Origin: Strigops habroptila
Taxonomy: Eukaryota; Chordata; Aves; Psittaciformes; Psittacidae
Direction: 5' to 3'
DNA length: 64,000 nt
NCBI RefSeq assembly: GCF_004027225.2
Contig: NC_044290.2
Span: forward strand, 10,990,906-11,054,905
How positions within the stretch are numbered: position 1 is the first letter of the stretch; each line of letters begins with the position of its first letter. A model generated the notes under the pieces. That model searched no databases. It saw only the letters and a program-made list of their open reading frames with translations, and had not been told where the DNA came from. A program made the translations under genes and the position numbers. Shown here one piece after another: positions 49,851-61,880 of this stretch.

Positions 49851-50378
49851 AAGATTTTGTGAGGAAAGGACTCACTTAGGTTTGAAGAATAGCTGGCTGC
49901 TTTTCCATCTCTGTGGTTTTGCAGGTCTGTACACACACGTCCCATTGTACACAAAAGCCGCTTATTTTTTTAAGCCAGTTGGTGAGTGTATTATATGACA
50001 TCGAGTCATCCAAAGAGATTGCTTCAGCCAAGATGGCAGGGGAGAAAAGAGGCTGAGAACCTACACTTTAATCTCTTTTCTGATGTGATTTCCCAATTGC
50101 ATCAAGAGGCGAAGTCTCCCTGAGGTTAAAGTCTGATTGTGCGGAAGATAATACACACCAGCGGTTATGGCACACTCAGCTTGCCAGCAGACCTTTCCCC
50201 AGCTTCCCTGGAGGTGAACCAGCTCCCATTGTTTCCTGCCCAGCCTGCTAACTACAATGCTGTTGAAATGTAGTTTATGGATAAAATGTAGTTTAGGTAT
50301 CTGTAATGGATCCTGCACTCAAAGCCAATAGAGCAGTAGCTTAGCCATCAGTTGTCAGCCCATAAAATCTGTGGTTAC

Positions 50379-50432
50379 CTTTCTTCTCCTTTTTTTTCTT
50401 TTCCTTTTTTTCCTTCTTTCCTTCTTCTTAAA
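50379..50432. repeat. pyrimidine tract
   Basis: CTTTCTTCTCCTTTTTTTTC and similar units over about 54 bases, nearly pure T and C. Confidence 0.7.
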
Positions 50433-51210
50433 GTCTCCTGAAAAGCAGTAAAACACAGCAGAGCCTGCTGTAGTCAGGTAACTTACCACTCGCAGCAGAA
50501 ATCTCCCTGGAAGCGTGTTAGAAGGCTTGTGTATTTCTATCTATTTTGAATATCTGCTTCTAGATAACGTTGCTTTGCTCATTTTAAAAACTCTGCCTTG
50601 AATAAAGAGCTTCTTTGGAAGCTTTTTAAATGTGACTTGGTCCTTAGTGCTGCCTTGGTCACAGATACCCTTCAGGTTACAGTATTCATTGCGATGCATA
50701 CAAACAACACATTGACTCCGGCCCCACTTTATATTCTCACTAAATCAAGGTAAAGTTTTTTAAAGCCCAATTCATATTCAAAAATTTCCCTGTGGGTGTG
50801 AAGTGATTTGACAGAGGCAGAGCTCACACTGAGAACCCTCCAGGCCTGCGGCTTCGGAGCGGAGAAGGGAAAAATATAGCCTGGGGTGGGGACAGGAGTT
50901 AGAAATAGTTTAGAGGACCCTTTGGTGGTGGATGTTGGGCTTTAATTCACGTCAGAAGAGGCCCAGCTATCACACAGCACTCATCACAGATTTATGGATC
51001 TCCTATTTTGTTAATGCTTATGGATCTCTTGCTGAACATAACCCTTCTTGATTGTTTTCTTTAACTGACCAAAGACTGCTAAAGTTATAAATGTCCCTGT
51101 GATATCTTGAAGTTTTCCTAAGAAGTTGCATTGATGGAACAGTTGTCAGGGTACTCATGAAGTAATATATTTTCCATGTATTAACAAGCTTCTGATACGT
51201 ATGATTAGTT

Positions 51211-51274
51211 TTCTATATTTTATGTACATATAAAATATACATATATACATATAAAATACGTATTTTATATAATG
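51211..51274. repeat. AT-rich microsatellite with inverted repeats
   Basis: Alternating ATATAAAATATACATATATA-like units containing self-complementary stretches such as ATTTTATGTACATATAAAAT. Likely able to form cruciforms; otherwise unremarkable. Confidence 0.6.
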
Positions 51275-54200
51275 AACAATCTGTGCTTTAAAATAACCGG
51301 CTGATGAATTCGTATGCTGAATATGACCACATAGAATGAACCCATTTGATGTCATCAGTATTGCCTGAAATGTGGGTATGGAAGATTTGGGCTTATAGGT
51401 AAATAAAGCACAGCAAGATATTGATCTCATGAACATCACGATGTGACAACCAGCTCTTTGCTATTCCTTCTTGGTAAATGGTTTTTTCCAGTCTGAAGTT
51501 ACTATCTTAATGACAGCGAAAGCTGCAAGTGGTCATGGATGGGCATCTCATCTCTGCCCTCACTGAAATTGCCTTGGTGGGCTCAGGTATGTTCCCCTCC
51601 ATGCATCATTCAGCTTCTCACCTGGGTCTAACAGTGGAGGTGATTTGTGTCTATTGGAGAAAATAGCTACTTTCTGAATGCTGCCATTAATTGCACTCTC
51701 TTTTGTAAATCCAACTTGCAAAACAAAGGATTTTCATTATTCCTATGAAATTCCATGTGCAATATTGTATTTCTGCATTCTTAGGCTGGACAAAGCCCTG
51801 AGGTATCTGAGCTGAAGCTTTGCCAAAAGCATCAAAATTACAAACTCGGTGTCTCCTTTTTGCCTGGGGCCTGGAAGTGTCATCCTCTGAGGGAAATGCC
51901 AGTAGATAGGTTTTCTTTTTAGGACACATCGGAATTGGTTTAACTTTTAACTTAGCCACTGCTGGTAGAGAGATCTTCAAGTCTTGATAGTTCATTCAGC
52001 TTTTGGATGTGAGCGTTGCCAAGGGTGGAGCAGGGCAGGAAGCTCTGTGTCTCTTTGGTGATTAATGAGGCACCTTCCCATAAGGTCCCGTAGCCTAGGG
52101 AGATCTGCTACAAGATTCAAAGTTCCTTGTTGGAGTAGCTGTTGGGGAGATAAAGCAAATGGAGAAGCTGGCACTTGCCAGAGCTTTTGGAAGGGTTGTC
52201 CCACTCTTTGGCTCAGCAGTCCCCCAGGTGAGCCTCCCTGTGCTGCTTCCCTGGGAATACACACAACATGGAAAGCAACCAGCATTTAGAAACAAGTGCA
52301 CCCACAGAGAAGATAGATGTGAAGGGAATACAGATGGTGCCCAAACCACAGCATGTACAACTTGATCAGGGTCCAGACCTCAAACATCCCTAATTTAAGA
52401 GTTATCCAGATACAGGTTTGCTCATTATAGAAATTAGAGACTAACTCCAGCGTTCAGATGCTGGTTGGAATTAGTAGTAAAGACCACAGCATTCAGAGAG
52501 ATCTGGACCAAAGGTGTTAATTTTGATCCATTTTTAGAAAGGCATGATTATTGCTGGCATGGCTGTTTTATTTGAAATGTTTTAATTACCAGAGAACAAA
52601 CAGTTTTATACAGTTCCCATAGCAGCTGAGCTACATGTTGGAAGCCAAATATTCTGGCAAGAGATAAGATTACTTTTTCTGTGAAAGCAGGAAAAGGTAA
52701 ATGTACAGAGCACTTCATGAAATGCTAAAATTATGGTCGAGTGTCCATTCTGTCAGTCAGTAGGAATTCATGTGGAATTCCATTGGAAGATCTGTATTTT
52801 AGCTACAAATTTGGAGGGCTTGTTGCTGCTTTAAAGTGCATGCAGATTATTTCTCTTTAATTCCAAGGCACATTATACCCAGCCAAGTCTAGTGTCATGT
52901 TACAGACCTGAAAATACAGAAACTCTGTTCTGTAGTTCCTTAGTATAGGATTGAGTCCCTTGTTTATTGATGATGATTTTCCTTTATTTTACTGAAAGCA
53001 GCAGTGGGGATGAATGCATCGTGTGAGCTGGTTTCACAGTTTATGTTACTCCTTCGGTGTTTGCCTCTTGGTGTGAAGTTAGACAAAGAGCTCTGTGCCA
53101 TATGATGTAAGTGAATGGGTAGATGAGAAAGGAGAAAATAGCTATAACATCTAAGTTAACTATTCATAATTAATATACTTTGCATATTGCTGAGTTTGGC
53201 AGTATTCTCAGGGCAGTTGAAAATGCTTATCCTCGTTTTCTGTCTTCAAAATAATAGGGTTTTTTCAGTTTTATATGGAATTTGATTAGACCTTCAGGAA
53301 ATCTCAGTCATTTCTGTTAAGATGAGCCTACAATTTTAATGTTGTCAGAAGGACAAGGTGAATCGACTGACGTGTGTATAAGGATGAATAATAGTTGGAT
53401 TCCATTTTATCATCTTCATTTTTCATAATGTTTTCTATAAAGCTTGGAGCAAAGCATTTGAATCTTTTGTAGTAAATCAAGCAGCACAAGGAACGTGGCT
53501 TGCTCAGAGCACAGATGGAGTTTCCAACCAACAGCAAGCAAGTTTTGAGTGCTAACTGACAGCTTATTGTATACAGAGACCAAAGGCTGTAAAAGTGCTC
53601 AGGCCAATAGTATTGGTGGAGGTAGCCAACATTTCCAGTATTTATCTGGAATACAACAGTCATGGGCAATAGAAGGAAAATGCTTTCATGGGCATTTCAG
53701 TTTAAGAGGATTTTCTTAAGATCTTTTTTGTGTTTCTGACAGGTTTGAATGGGCACCAGCTGCTATCGCAAAGCCACAAATATTGCAGATAGCCAGGTCC
53801 AGACAATTCCCTTTTAAATAAGGTGAAGCAGGAAAAATAGAACTGTATATTAAACTCTAGTATTAATGCAAATGCTTCTCCAGGAATCTTACTGGAACTA
53901 CTTTAAAAGAATGAACCCCAAGGTGTGAATTTAAGGTGGGCTCTTGCTTTGCTTTCAAAGAGAAACAAGAGGGAAACTAAAGAAGTGTAGGAATTTAGGT
54001 ATCAGGAACAGAGATAGCGAATTTCTTTCTCTTCCAGTGCAAACCAATATGCTTTTATGTTTGCTTCCAGAGTACATCACAATCAAATTCTCAGGAATTT
54101 TCATGGAGGTTTTCCAGCCTGGAAGTACAGAGGGAGTATGTACATACAGAGAAGGATGGAAAAGGGGTGATAAACTCCCTAGTAAATCTGTCAGTAGGAA

Positions 54201-55927
54201 AGACCCTTGAAAATAACATGGTTCTTCACTTTCTTCAACTACCACATCTCATCTTTTAACAGTATAAATAGGTGGGTTTAAAACTAGATTTCTCAACTGA
54301 ATATGTTAAATTTGCTGGCATAAGATGCCAGCTTTTGACATTAGAATATAGGACCATTCCATTAGATTTACAGTCTTGAAGTCCATATTCCCTTGAAGAT
54401 TAAACCTTCATTAAGTTCCCCCTTTTTTCCCCTTTATTTCCTGCCTTTTGCTCACATCACACTATAACTTTCATAAGCACTCCTGGGTTTATTGCTTTAA
54501 TAAAACCAGCTTTGGTGGAGGTTTAAAGGCACTTCAGATTCTCTAAAAACCTTTTGGAAATTCACCCCTAAATCAGTAATTCAACCTTCCTTCCCTATCC
54601 CCTTGTCTCCCACCATACATACATCTTCATTATGATGCATCTAGAAGAAGGTAGCCTGTAATTTAAACAATTACATCGAGGGTTTGATTTTCTTTTTCTC
54701 TCTTTTTCTTTTTCTCCACCATTGTTATGACTAGACAGAGGATCATACTGAGTACATTAGCCAGGCAGTGACTCAGGACACCTACTGCTTGGAATGCCAT
54801 TGCACTCTGAAAGGAAAGGGATAAAACCGTCTATCCTCCAGCCCTGAACCCCACTACATAGTAATATTTCTGCCACAGAAATACTTTGCTGTCAGCTCCA
54901 GCAAGGCAGCGTTGGATAGCTGCGGTAGTTTGTTGTCAAAATGAAAAATGGTTCAGTGCAAAAGGTCTCATTGCTGGGATGCTAACAATCAAGGAACACT
55001 AAGTCAAGCATTTGACAAGGAACTTTGGTCTTGCTGTTAAATACCACTTAATATTGTCCTGCCCGATAATCCCTGCTGTTTAACAACTCTGCAATCATGG
55101 CTCAGTGATGGCATTATGCCTTTTCTGAAGGGAAAAACTAGGCCATATGTCATGCATTTGCCTGCAAAAGAAAATATGTGTCTTTTAATATCCAAGGAAA
55201 ATATAGATGTTTCAAAAATAGGACAATCGCAAACACATTATAGTCTTGATTCTTCTTTGGAGTTTATGTCCAAAATAGAGAGGAGTGTTGAGGTTCCAGC
55301 TGAGGTTAGTTGTAGGTGAAAAGCTGAGCAACTTCCAGTCCTGTCATGTTGGAAGCTTGTATGTGCTGCATGCAAGCCAGGACCAAATAAAAGCATCCAG
55401 CCTTTATTCAATAGGATATAAGTGGAAAGTTTTGTGGTTATCACCTGGTCTCCACAGCTTCTGCCGTAAAAAGAGCTCCCTCATGGTATGGGTTGTCTTT
55501 TCCAGTTAAGATTTGTTGCCTTCAGGCCATGACCTCTGATGTATCCGTTCTTTAACTGGTCCTCCTCAGATCAGCCTCTGAGTTCTTTCTGTCATTTTGC
55601 TCATTGCCTTTCAATGCTTGATCTCCAGTCATCCAGCCGCCTATGAGTCCTTTCTCTGCTTTGATGTGCCTTGCTTGTGATGGTTGAGTTCTGTATGCAA
55701 ATAATAACCTTTGCTTATGTGGGTTTAGCCTTATTTAATTCTGAACATGTACTTCTGCATTATGATTTGAGGAATGTCTGATATGAAGAGATTCTTCACA
55801 AAGGTATAGAAAGTGTTGCAGCAGAAGATGAATTGATTGTTGACTTGAAAGTCAATAGGATGTTTCTTTGTATTAGTTTGGCTACAAATCCAAGCTGGAG
55901 CCGGGAATAATGGTATTGACACTGGGG

Positions 55928-55968
55928 AAAATAAATAAATAAAAAAATAAAATAAAATAAAATAAAAT
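55928..55968. repeat. (AAATA)n / (AAAAT)n microsatellite
   Basis: AAATAAATAAATAAAAAAAT followed by repeated AAAAT units up to CCCC. It may be the decayed poly(A) tail of an old insertion, though no element is recognisable upstream. Confidence 0.7.
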
Positions 55969-56339
55969 CCCCAGACCATAGAAAAGTTCAATGTGCAAGA
56001 CTAAGCATTGTTATTAAGCATTTATTTCCAGGAAGGAATTGCATAGGCTAACAAACAGATTAAAGTAGACAATTTGCAATAGCCACACAGTAAATAGTGA
56101 TGATTCTTTTCAAAGAGTGAATGACTGGGAGGGCATGAAGCTGAAGCAGTTATGGAAGATCTTAAAGGCAGCCTTTGGAGAAAAGAGTAGAGACCTGAAA
56201 CAGCTCAGCCTCCCCTTAGTGATGCTTCTGGGACAGTTTCCTCCTGCTGAAGGGATTGAAACTAAAGCTGTGCTGGGCAGTTTTTCTAGGTGCTTGCTGT
56301 TCCTCCATCATCGTGCTGTCAGGGTAGGCCTATGTGTAC

Positions 56340-56725
56340 CATTCTGTTTACATATAGACCCCAATGAACTAAATAACCATGTAAAAAGGCAAGGAAATTC
56401 TGGAAGAGATGGCTGATGGCAAATATTTTTCTATGCTTGATGTGTCAGCAGGGTTCTGGCAGGTGCCCTTAGAAAAATACAGCACACATTTTTGTGCATT
56501 CAACACCCCCTTTGGGAGACACTGTTTCCTCAGACTGCCCTTTGGGTTATGTTCAACACCTGAGGTGTTCAAAGGAAAATACAACAACTGTTTGATGGGA
56601 TGGAAGGTACAAAGGTTTGTGTAGATGACATTTTGATCTGGGAAAACCAGTGGAGGAACTAGCCAGTGGTTCCTAGCAGCCTTGGAAAAACCAGGAGTTA
56701 GGCTACAAGCTAAACCAACAGTAAA
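56340..56725 (+). pseudogene. broken Ty3/gypsy-type reverse transcriptase relic
   Basis: Translation shows core reverse transcriptase motifs of the Ty3/gypsy class in the right order. First a pre-motif IDPNELN (56354-56374); then motif A LDVSAGFWQ inside a 71-codon frame (from 56409); then motif B with FNTPFG and LPFGLCSTPEVF; then motif C VDDILIW (56621-56641); then a helix beginning LAALEKPG (56673). The first and fourth pieces are in one frame and the second and last in another, so at least two to three frameshifts separate them. About 20-25 residues expected between IDPNELN and motif A are missing, and stops interrupt it. The copy is dead. Protease, RNase H, integrase, gag and LTRs were looked for by eye and not recognised nearby. 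Ty3/gypsy relics are rare in birds. A host gene derived from such an element is unlikely given the frameshifts. Confidence 0.85.
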
Positions 56726-59254
56726 AGTAAGTTCTGTAAAATGGCAGTAACATACTTGTGAGAGAAATGTGCATAGTGAGGGTAGTGTAGATCACAACAA
56801 GCTTGAAGCTATATCGTCCACAGTAGGTGAAGAAGGAATGAAAGTTCTCTGAAGTGCAGAGGAATCTGTGCCCAGCCTGGCTGCCTGGGAATGGGAGACT
56901 TCAGCTGCACCCTCCCTTGTGGTGTGAAAGCTGCACTTCATCCTGGGGCGTAAAGAAGTGCATTTATCCTGGTAAACTACTTTTGGAAGGCTTTCTGGGG
57001 GGGGGAAAAATGCGAAGAGCTCTTCAAATCTGTTAAGTCTCACTCTAGAGAGCAGATATATTTTAAGTTACTAAAATACTGGGCAAGGTTAAGGTCTCAT
57101 ACAATCCCCTCTGGCTTTGTGAGGTCACTCCTATGTATAAATACTAATAGGGAGACCTCTGTCGTTATTAATTGAAGTTATTGTATCTCTCCTTTTAAAG
57201 ACATTGCCTGTTGTCATGGTTGGAGAAAAGCATGTGTAAACTTCCTCTAAATGGAAAATAAGGCTTATTGGGCCCAGTTCTGCCACAGTAAAACTCCTTC
57301 TAATCTGGACTTTTACCAAAGCTTGTGCTTGCAATAGATGAGAACAGGACTTATATAAAAAGAAAGCAAGTTAAAATAGTTTTCTCTTTGGAATTTGTCA
57401 TGCTGGAGCATTAGATATCTCTGTTCTGGGAACAGAGTAAGCAGTGAATCACTGATGATTTTGCCATCAAAATAAGTAAATCATTGAATGAATTTAAAAG
57501 ACTGAAGGAAGTGACAGAATTTGTGGTTTCACTGTAATCTCTCTTGAAAATTGTTTTTTTCTCTTTTAGTTCTCTAAGTAGGTGAAAGTATCATATTTAG
57601 AGTGAAGAGAAGGCGAATCTTTATCCAGCAGCTATTCCTGTGCAATGTGTACATAATATTCTGTAGAAGGGGGGAATTTTGTTTGTTTGTTTCTGTCTTT
57701 GCAGTGATGCAATTCAAGTCCATCGGCTCCACAGGAGCTCAGTTCTGTTTCAAGTATCCTCAGCTTTATGAGTAAGGCAGCGCTTTCCTTGTTCAGTAGC
57801 CCCTGAGGGATAGCTCTAAATGGGGCTGTAAATTTATTACCGAAACTCTGCAAGGAAATGATAGTCTGCCAGACTGAACAAAACAGCAGATACTGTGTCA
57901 GATATGTCATATCTTGTCAAATGGCAAGTACATGGCTACTGGGATTGTGTTTCTATTTGCTGTGGATATAAGCTGGTCCCAATTGTTAGGACGGATTACT
58001 CACCCGCTTTACATTCAGCGGATGAAATGGAAAAGAAAATTGTTTCAAGATTTGCAGTGCTAGAAGCTGGCTCTGTGTATTGGAAGCATCTAGATTAAGT
58101 GACAAAAAGGGGGGAATTGACCCCAGGGTTTCACCTGAAAAAGGGTTTTGCCCAGTTTTGGTATTCTGGCATATATGTGTGTGGGAAGGAGATGATGAGA
58201 AAAGATGGAAAGAGTCTTCCACTTGAAACTGCAGGTAGAGCTGGAAATGCTGTTTATCAGCTGAATTTGGAACTGGGCAGGACTTGATGCATGACCAGAA
58301 GGGTTTTTCACACAGCCTCAGTATTCAGGTGAAACTCCTTCGTGCCTGGGACCTGAGTGAGTGACGGTTTGGATGGGATGTAGCAGCTTTAGTGGCTACA
58401 AGTATTTCTGGTAAATCAGACAGGGCTGCCTATCTTTTGTAGATCAGGATTCACCAGCTTTCCAATTACAGAGGAGCCGAAGCAGTAGTACAAGCAATAC
58501 CAGTGGCATTTCTTGTCCTTTTTAGCTAATAATTCCCTAAATAGTCACTTTCAAAAGACAGGGAAGCAAAAAAAGCTCCATAAACTGAAAGCTAAAGCTC
58601 CAAAATTACCTGTATGCCTACAGCTTACCTCAAAATGCTAATCACTGAAGAGCCCTACATTTAGAAGTAAGCCTGTTATTAAAAAGGCACAGTGGTGTTC
58701 TAGGGAGGCATAAATAACCATTACCATTTTCCCCATTTCTTCTCTAGGATAGATGTTATATTAGCAGATCCAGGTTTATTAATGGAGCATAGTTACAAGC
58801 CAGTTGAAATGTCTCACTCTGGATTAAAAAATGAGGTTTCCAGGATCACTCTGGATTTAAGTCAAAAGCTTTGCCTTTTGGGTTCTCAAGTCAAAGGCAT
58901 TTATAAGCTCTTCTAGTTGTTTCCTTCTCATTCGTATCATTAGCCATGGAAACTGATGTTACTTGAGGATCTCAGACCAGTGGCCAGCCAGCATGCAGTG
59001 GAACTTTGTCCTCAATTCTTCTCCATCAGCCTCTAATCTAATAGAGCTTGCTCTTGAGGAATGCTTTGCAGAATTCTTGTGGTATAAGAATAAGAGTACA
59101 AAATAGTTAGTAAATCAGAGATCTGGGCTCCTGTGCTTAATTCTTTCATCTCCAACTATTCTATCCTCTAATTTTTCTCCAAAGAAACAGTAAAATACTT
59201 CATCATATAACCCCTCAATAAAAGAAAATCAATTTCTAGACCATTCCAAATGCT
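56726..59254. other. non-coding stretch, possible further relic of the gypsy element
   Basis: No further retroelement domain is readable. A 67-codon plus frame at 57895-58098 and a 92-codon minus frame at 57632-57910 are unrecognised. An exon-like segment at 57705-57771 is listed separately. There is a G run at 56998-57005. Confidence 0.45.
57705..57771 (+). other. candidate 67-base exon, unidentified
   Basis: TTTGTTTGTTTCTGTCTTTGCAG is a strong acceptor and TATGA|GTAAGG a strong donor. Only one frame is open across it, ending GAQFCFKYPQLYE. The minus strand is open as well. It lies 1 kb beyond the reverse transcriptase relic. There is no family match, and neighbouring exons were not found, so a chance match to splice consensus is quite possible. 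Confidence 0.25.
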
Positions 59255-59330
59255 TCTTTCTCTGGGCAGGTCACTGTACTTCTTTACCATCTGGATAACT
59301 GACTTAAAAACCATTCAGCTCATTTTTAGT
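59255..59330 (+). mobile_element. possible MIR-like fragment
   Basis: TCTCTGGGCAGGTCACTGTA, then CTTCTTTACCATCTGGATAA recalls the MIR core (CTCTGGGCAAGTCACTTAACC...CATCTGTAAA). The match is short. Confidence 0.35.
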
Positions 59331-61724
59331 AGTCAGTTTTTCAGCTGAAAGTGATTGGATCCTTCTCAAAAATGATAGGAAAACCCAAAAGTAAGCTGGA
59401 ATCTAATTCACAGCAATGTGGTTGGAAAGGAACAACTTTCTCCCATCTTCTTTTTAAAGCCACAGCACTCTAATGGTTGCTATACCCAGAATAGCTGTTT
59501 CCAACCATCTCTTCAGGACTAGGTATGAGTTGAAACACACTGGCTTGGACCCACTGAAGTTAGGGGAGATTGTAAGCAGGTTGAGTCACCCAAATCACTC
59601 TGCACCTTGGGGTTTTCCTTTACTTCACCAACAAATATAAACCTTATTATCCTGAGCTGCTTCCTGAACTGGCTTCTTTCCAGGGTTTTTCCTTGCCAAA
59701 ATATTTGGCTGACTGTGGGGACGTTCTCCATATTTTAACTTCCTGAATTGAAGTTAATGGGACCCACCTGGTCTGGTTTGGAGATGAGTCAGCAGAAGAG
59801 TCCAGCACATTTAGAAAGAGTCCTTGAAAGTCATGTCTAATAGAGACTGGGAGCCGGGGAGGACAGGAAGCCAGGATTTACATCACTGAGGCTTAAAACT
59901 GCCTCTGCTGCAGCGCTGTGGTGGTAACTGCACTTCAGTGTTTTTTCCTGGGTTTTTAGTAGAGTATTTCTATATATATATATATAAAAAAATATAACAT
60001 TTCAAATCTTAGTTGCATTTGTGGTTGCAACAATGTGAGTGGGCAGTTTTGTGTAATCTTTCGTGCTTCACCTCCCATGCAAAACTTACCTCTGGGAGCA
60101 AAGACCGTGAGGTCAAGGCGTGTCTTTGCTCATCATTTTACACGATGCTCTGAGCTGCAATGGAAGTACAGGTTATGATTTCTTTCTCTTCTCATCATGC
60201 CAAATGAAAGTGCCGCTGCTGGCAGCAGTTCTTTGAGACGGGGTTTAACACCTCTTCGGTGGGTTTCAGACTCTGTTCTGGGCTGAGGATAAGCCAAGAC
60301 AGTGGTACCGAAACCCTGCAGATGGCTCTTTCTGCAGTCAGGGCATTCATCCCTCTCCATCTTTCTGTTCCACTGATAACAAGGTTAATCCTTTGCGGAG
60401 CTGTGGGAAAGGCACAGAGACAGCCTCACAGTCGCTTTCCCAGGCAGAGCACTAAGGGAAAGAAGAGGGAGAGACAGGGTGTGAGAATTTACAATAGGTG
60501 GAGCTTGTTGTGCTTGTGGATGCTATGGAATAAATGCAAAACAAACCCAACTTGCTTTTAGCTGACGTTATGGCTGGTAATTACAGCTTTGGCTCTTCCC
60601 AGAGAAACTGATCTAACCCCCCTCAGTACAGATCCATCATTCGACTAAGCAGCAAGGTCCTAAGTGGCAATCTTTCATTCATGCTCCTTCCTTTCTTCTC
60701 TGTTAACTGAAATGCTAAGGCTGAGCCAAGACTAGATGAAATTCTTCAAATGTGTATTTATGGTTTTCAGAGAATTCCCTACATCAACGTTCAATGTTTT
60801 TAAGGGAGAAGGAAAAATAAGTTTGTAGTAAGATGTTCCCTCGGAGGTAGTGATAGTTTAACCCCCAAATGAACTTCCCTAAAAGGAGGAAGTAAATCTG
60901 TATGAAGTGATTGATAACCAGTATGAAGAAACTTTCTGTTTAAAGCCAAGTTCAAAACCAAGACATCTCATTAGGCAAACACAAGCATCTGCAAGGGCCA
61001 GGCTTCCATCTGACAAGCAGGTTAATGGCTGCCTGTGCTGTTAGAGGCTGCCTGTGCCGTGAAGCTTAAGTACTGAATTCTGTACATCCATCTCAAACAC
61101 TTCAACAGCTCCCACGCTGTGCCTTTAGGATTGTCCATTCTGGGAAGTGTGCACCTCGTCTGTGCCTGGCAAGTGGGATAAAGAAATCCTGAAGTGCAAA
61201 GGGGATGGGAGAGAAGCCATGTGCGAGAAGCAGCACACCTAACCCAGGCATCTGGGGCTTCTGCAGACTCTCTAACACTTAAAAGTAACTAAATAACCTC
61301 TCTAATCACAGAATAACTAAGGGAACTAAGACCAGAGAGGAGTAGTAGCTTTTTCTCATGGCTAGTAATACACTTAGCAAGATCCTAAACATCAGAAGCA
61401 GGAGCATGTGCGAACACTGGGCTGTAAATCAGTGCAGAGTGCTACCTTCATTGGGTTTTTCACTGTACCTGTCAAATTAGCAAAGAAATCCTGTGAAGTT
61501 TATAGGAACAATTGTGCACTTGTGTCCTGGAGGTAACTAGCCGTGAATGAATGTGAGTTCGTACGCATATGTGTAATGAGGCTGATCTTCGGTTTTGTCT
61601 TAACTGGAGATTTTCAGGGGTTTTTTTCAGGCTTGTGCTGAAATGAAAGATACTTTCATGGCCTTAATTTCAAACCAGCAACATTTTCATTTTCACCTGG
61701 GAAATATTACAAATACCCAGGCAC
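59331..61724. other. non-coding stretch
   Basis: Contains a TA microsatellite (59969-59998). Frames of up to 100 codons are unrecognised. No gene or RNA supported. Confidence 0.5.
59969..59998. repeat. (TA)n microsatellite
   Basis: TATATATATATATATA followed by A-rich sequence. Confidence 0.75.
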
Positions 61725-61880
61725 ATATTTCCAGACAAATCCTTGTTCCTAATTAAAATCAACAATAGATCCCTCTGAGCTACGAGCTCTGCAATAAACC
61801 GGAGTTTAAAAAAAGAAGTGAGAGAAGATAATAGTTTAATTACTAGAGCCTGGCGCCCTTCCAGAGCACACTGTGTCAGT
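61725..61880. promoter_or_regulatory. possible conserved non-coding block
   Basis: CCTAATTAAAATCAACAATA, then the near-palindrome GAGCTACGAGCTC, AATAAACCGGAGTTTAAA, AATAGTTTAATTACTAGAGC and CTGGCGCCC. It shows dense homeodomain cores with retained CpGs, as in the block at 16.9 kb. Conservation was not tested. Confidence 0.3.

Larger units (their letters stand above)
49851..56100. other. non-coding stretch
   Basis: Contains a pyrimidine tract (50379-50432), an AT-rich self-complementary microsatellite (51211-51274) and an A/T microsatellite (55928-55968). Frames reach about 113 codons and are unrecognised. No gene supported. Confidence 0.5.

Noticed and set aside
56117..56350. Frame before the reverse transcriptase as the upstream gypsy polyprotein (protease region)
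   Set aside because: No protease active-site motif or other gypsy signature is readable there.
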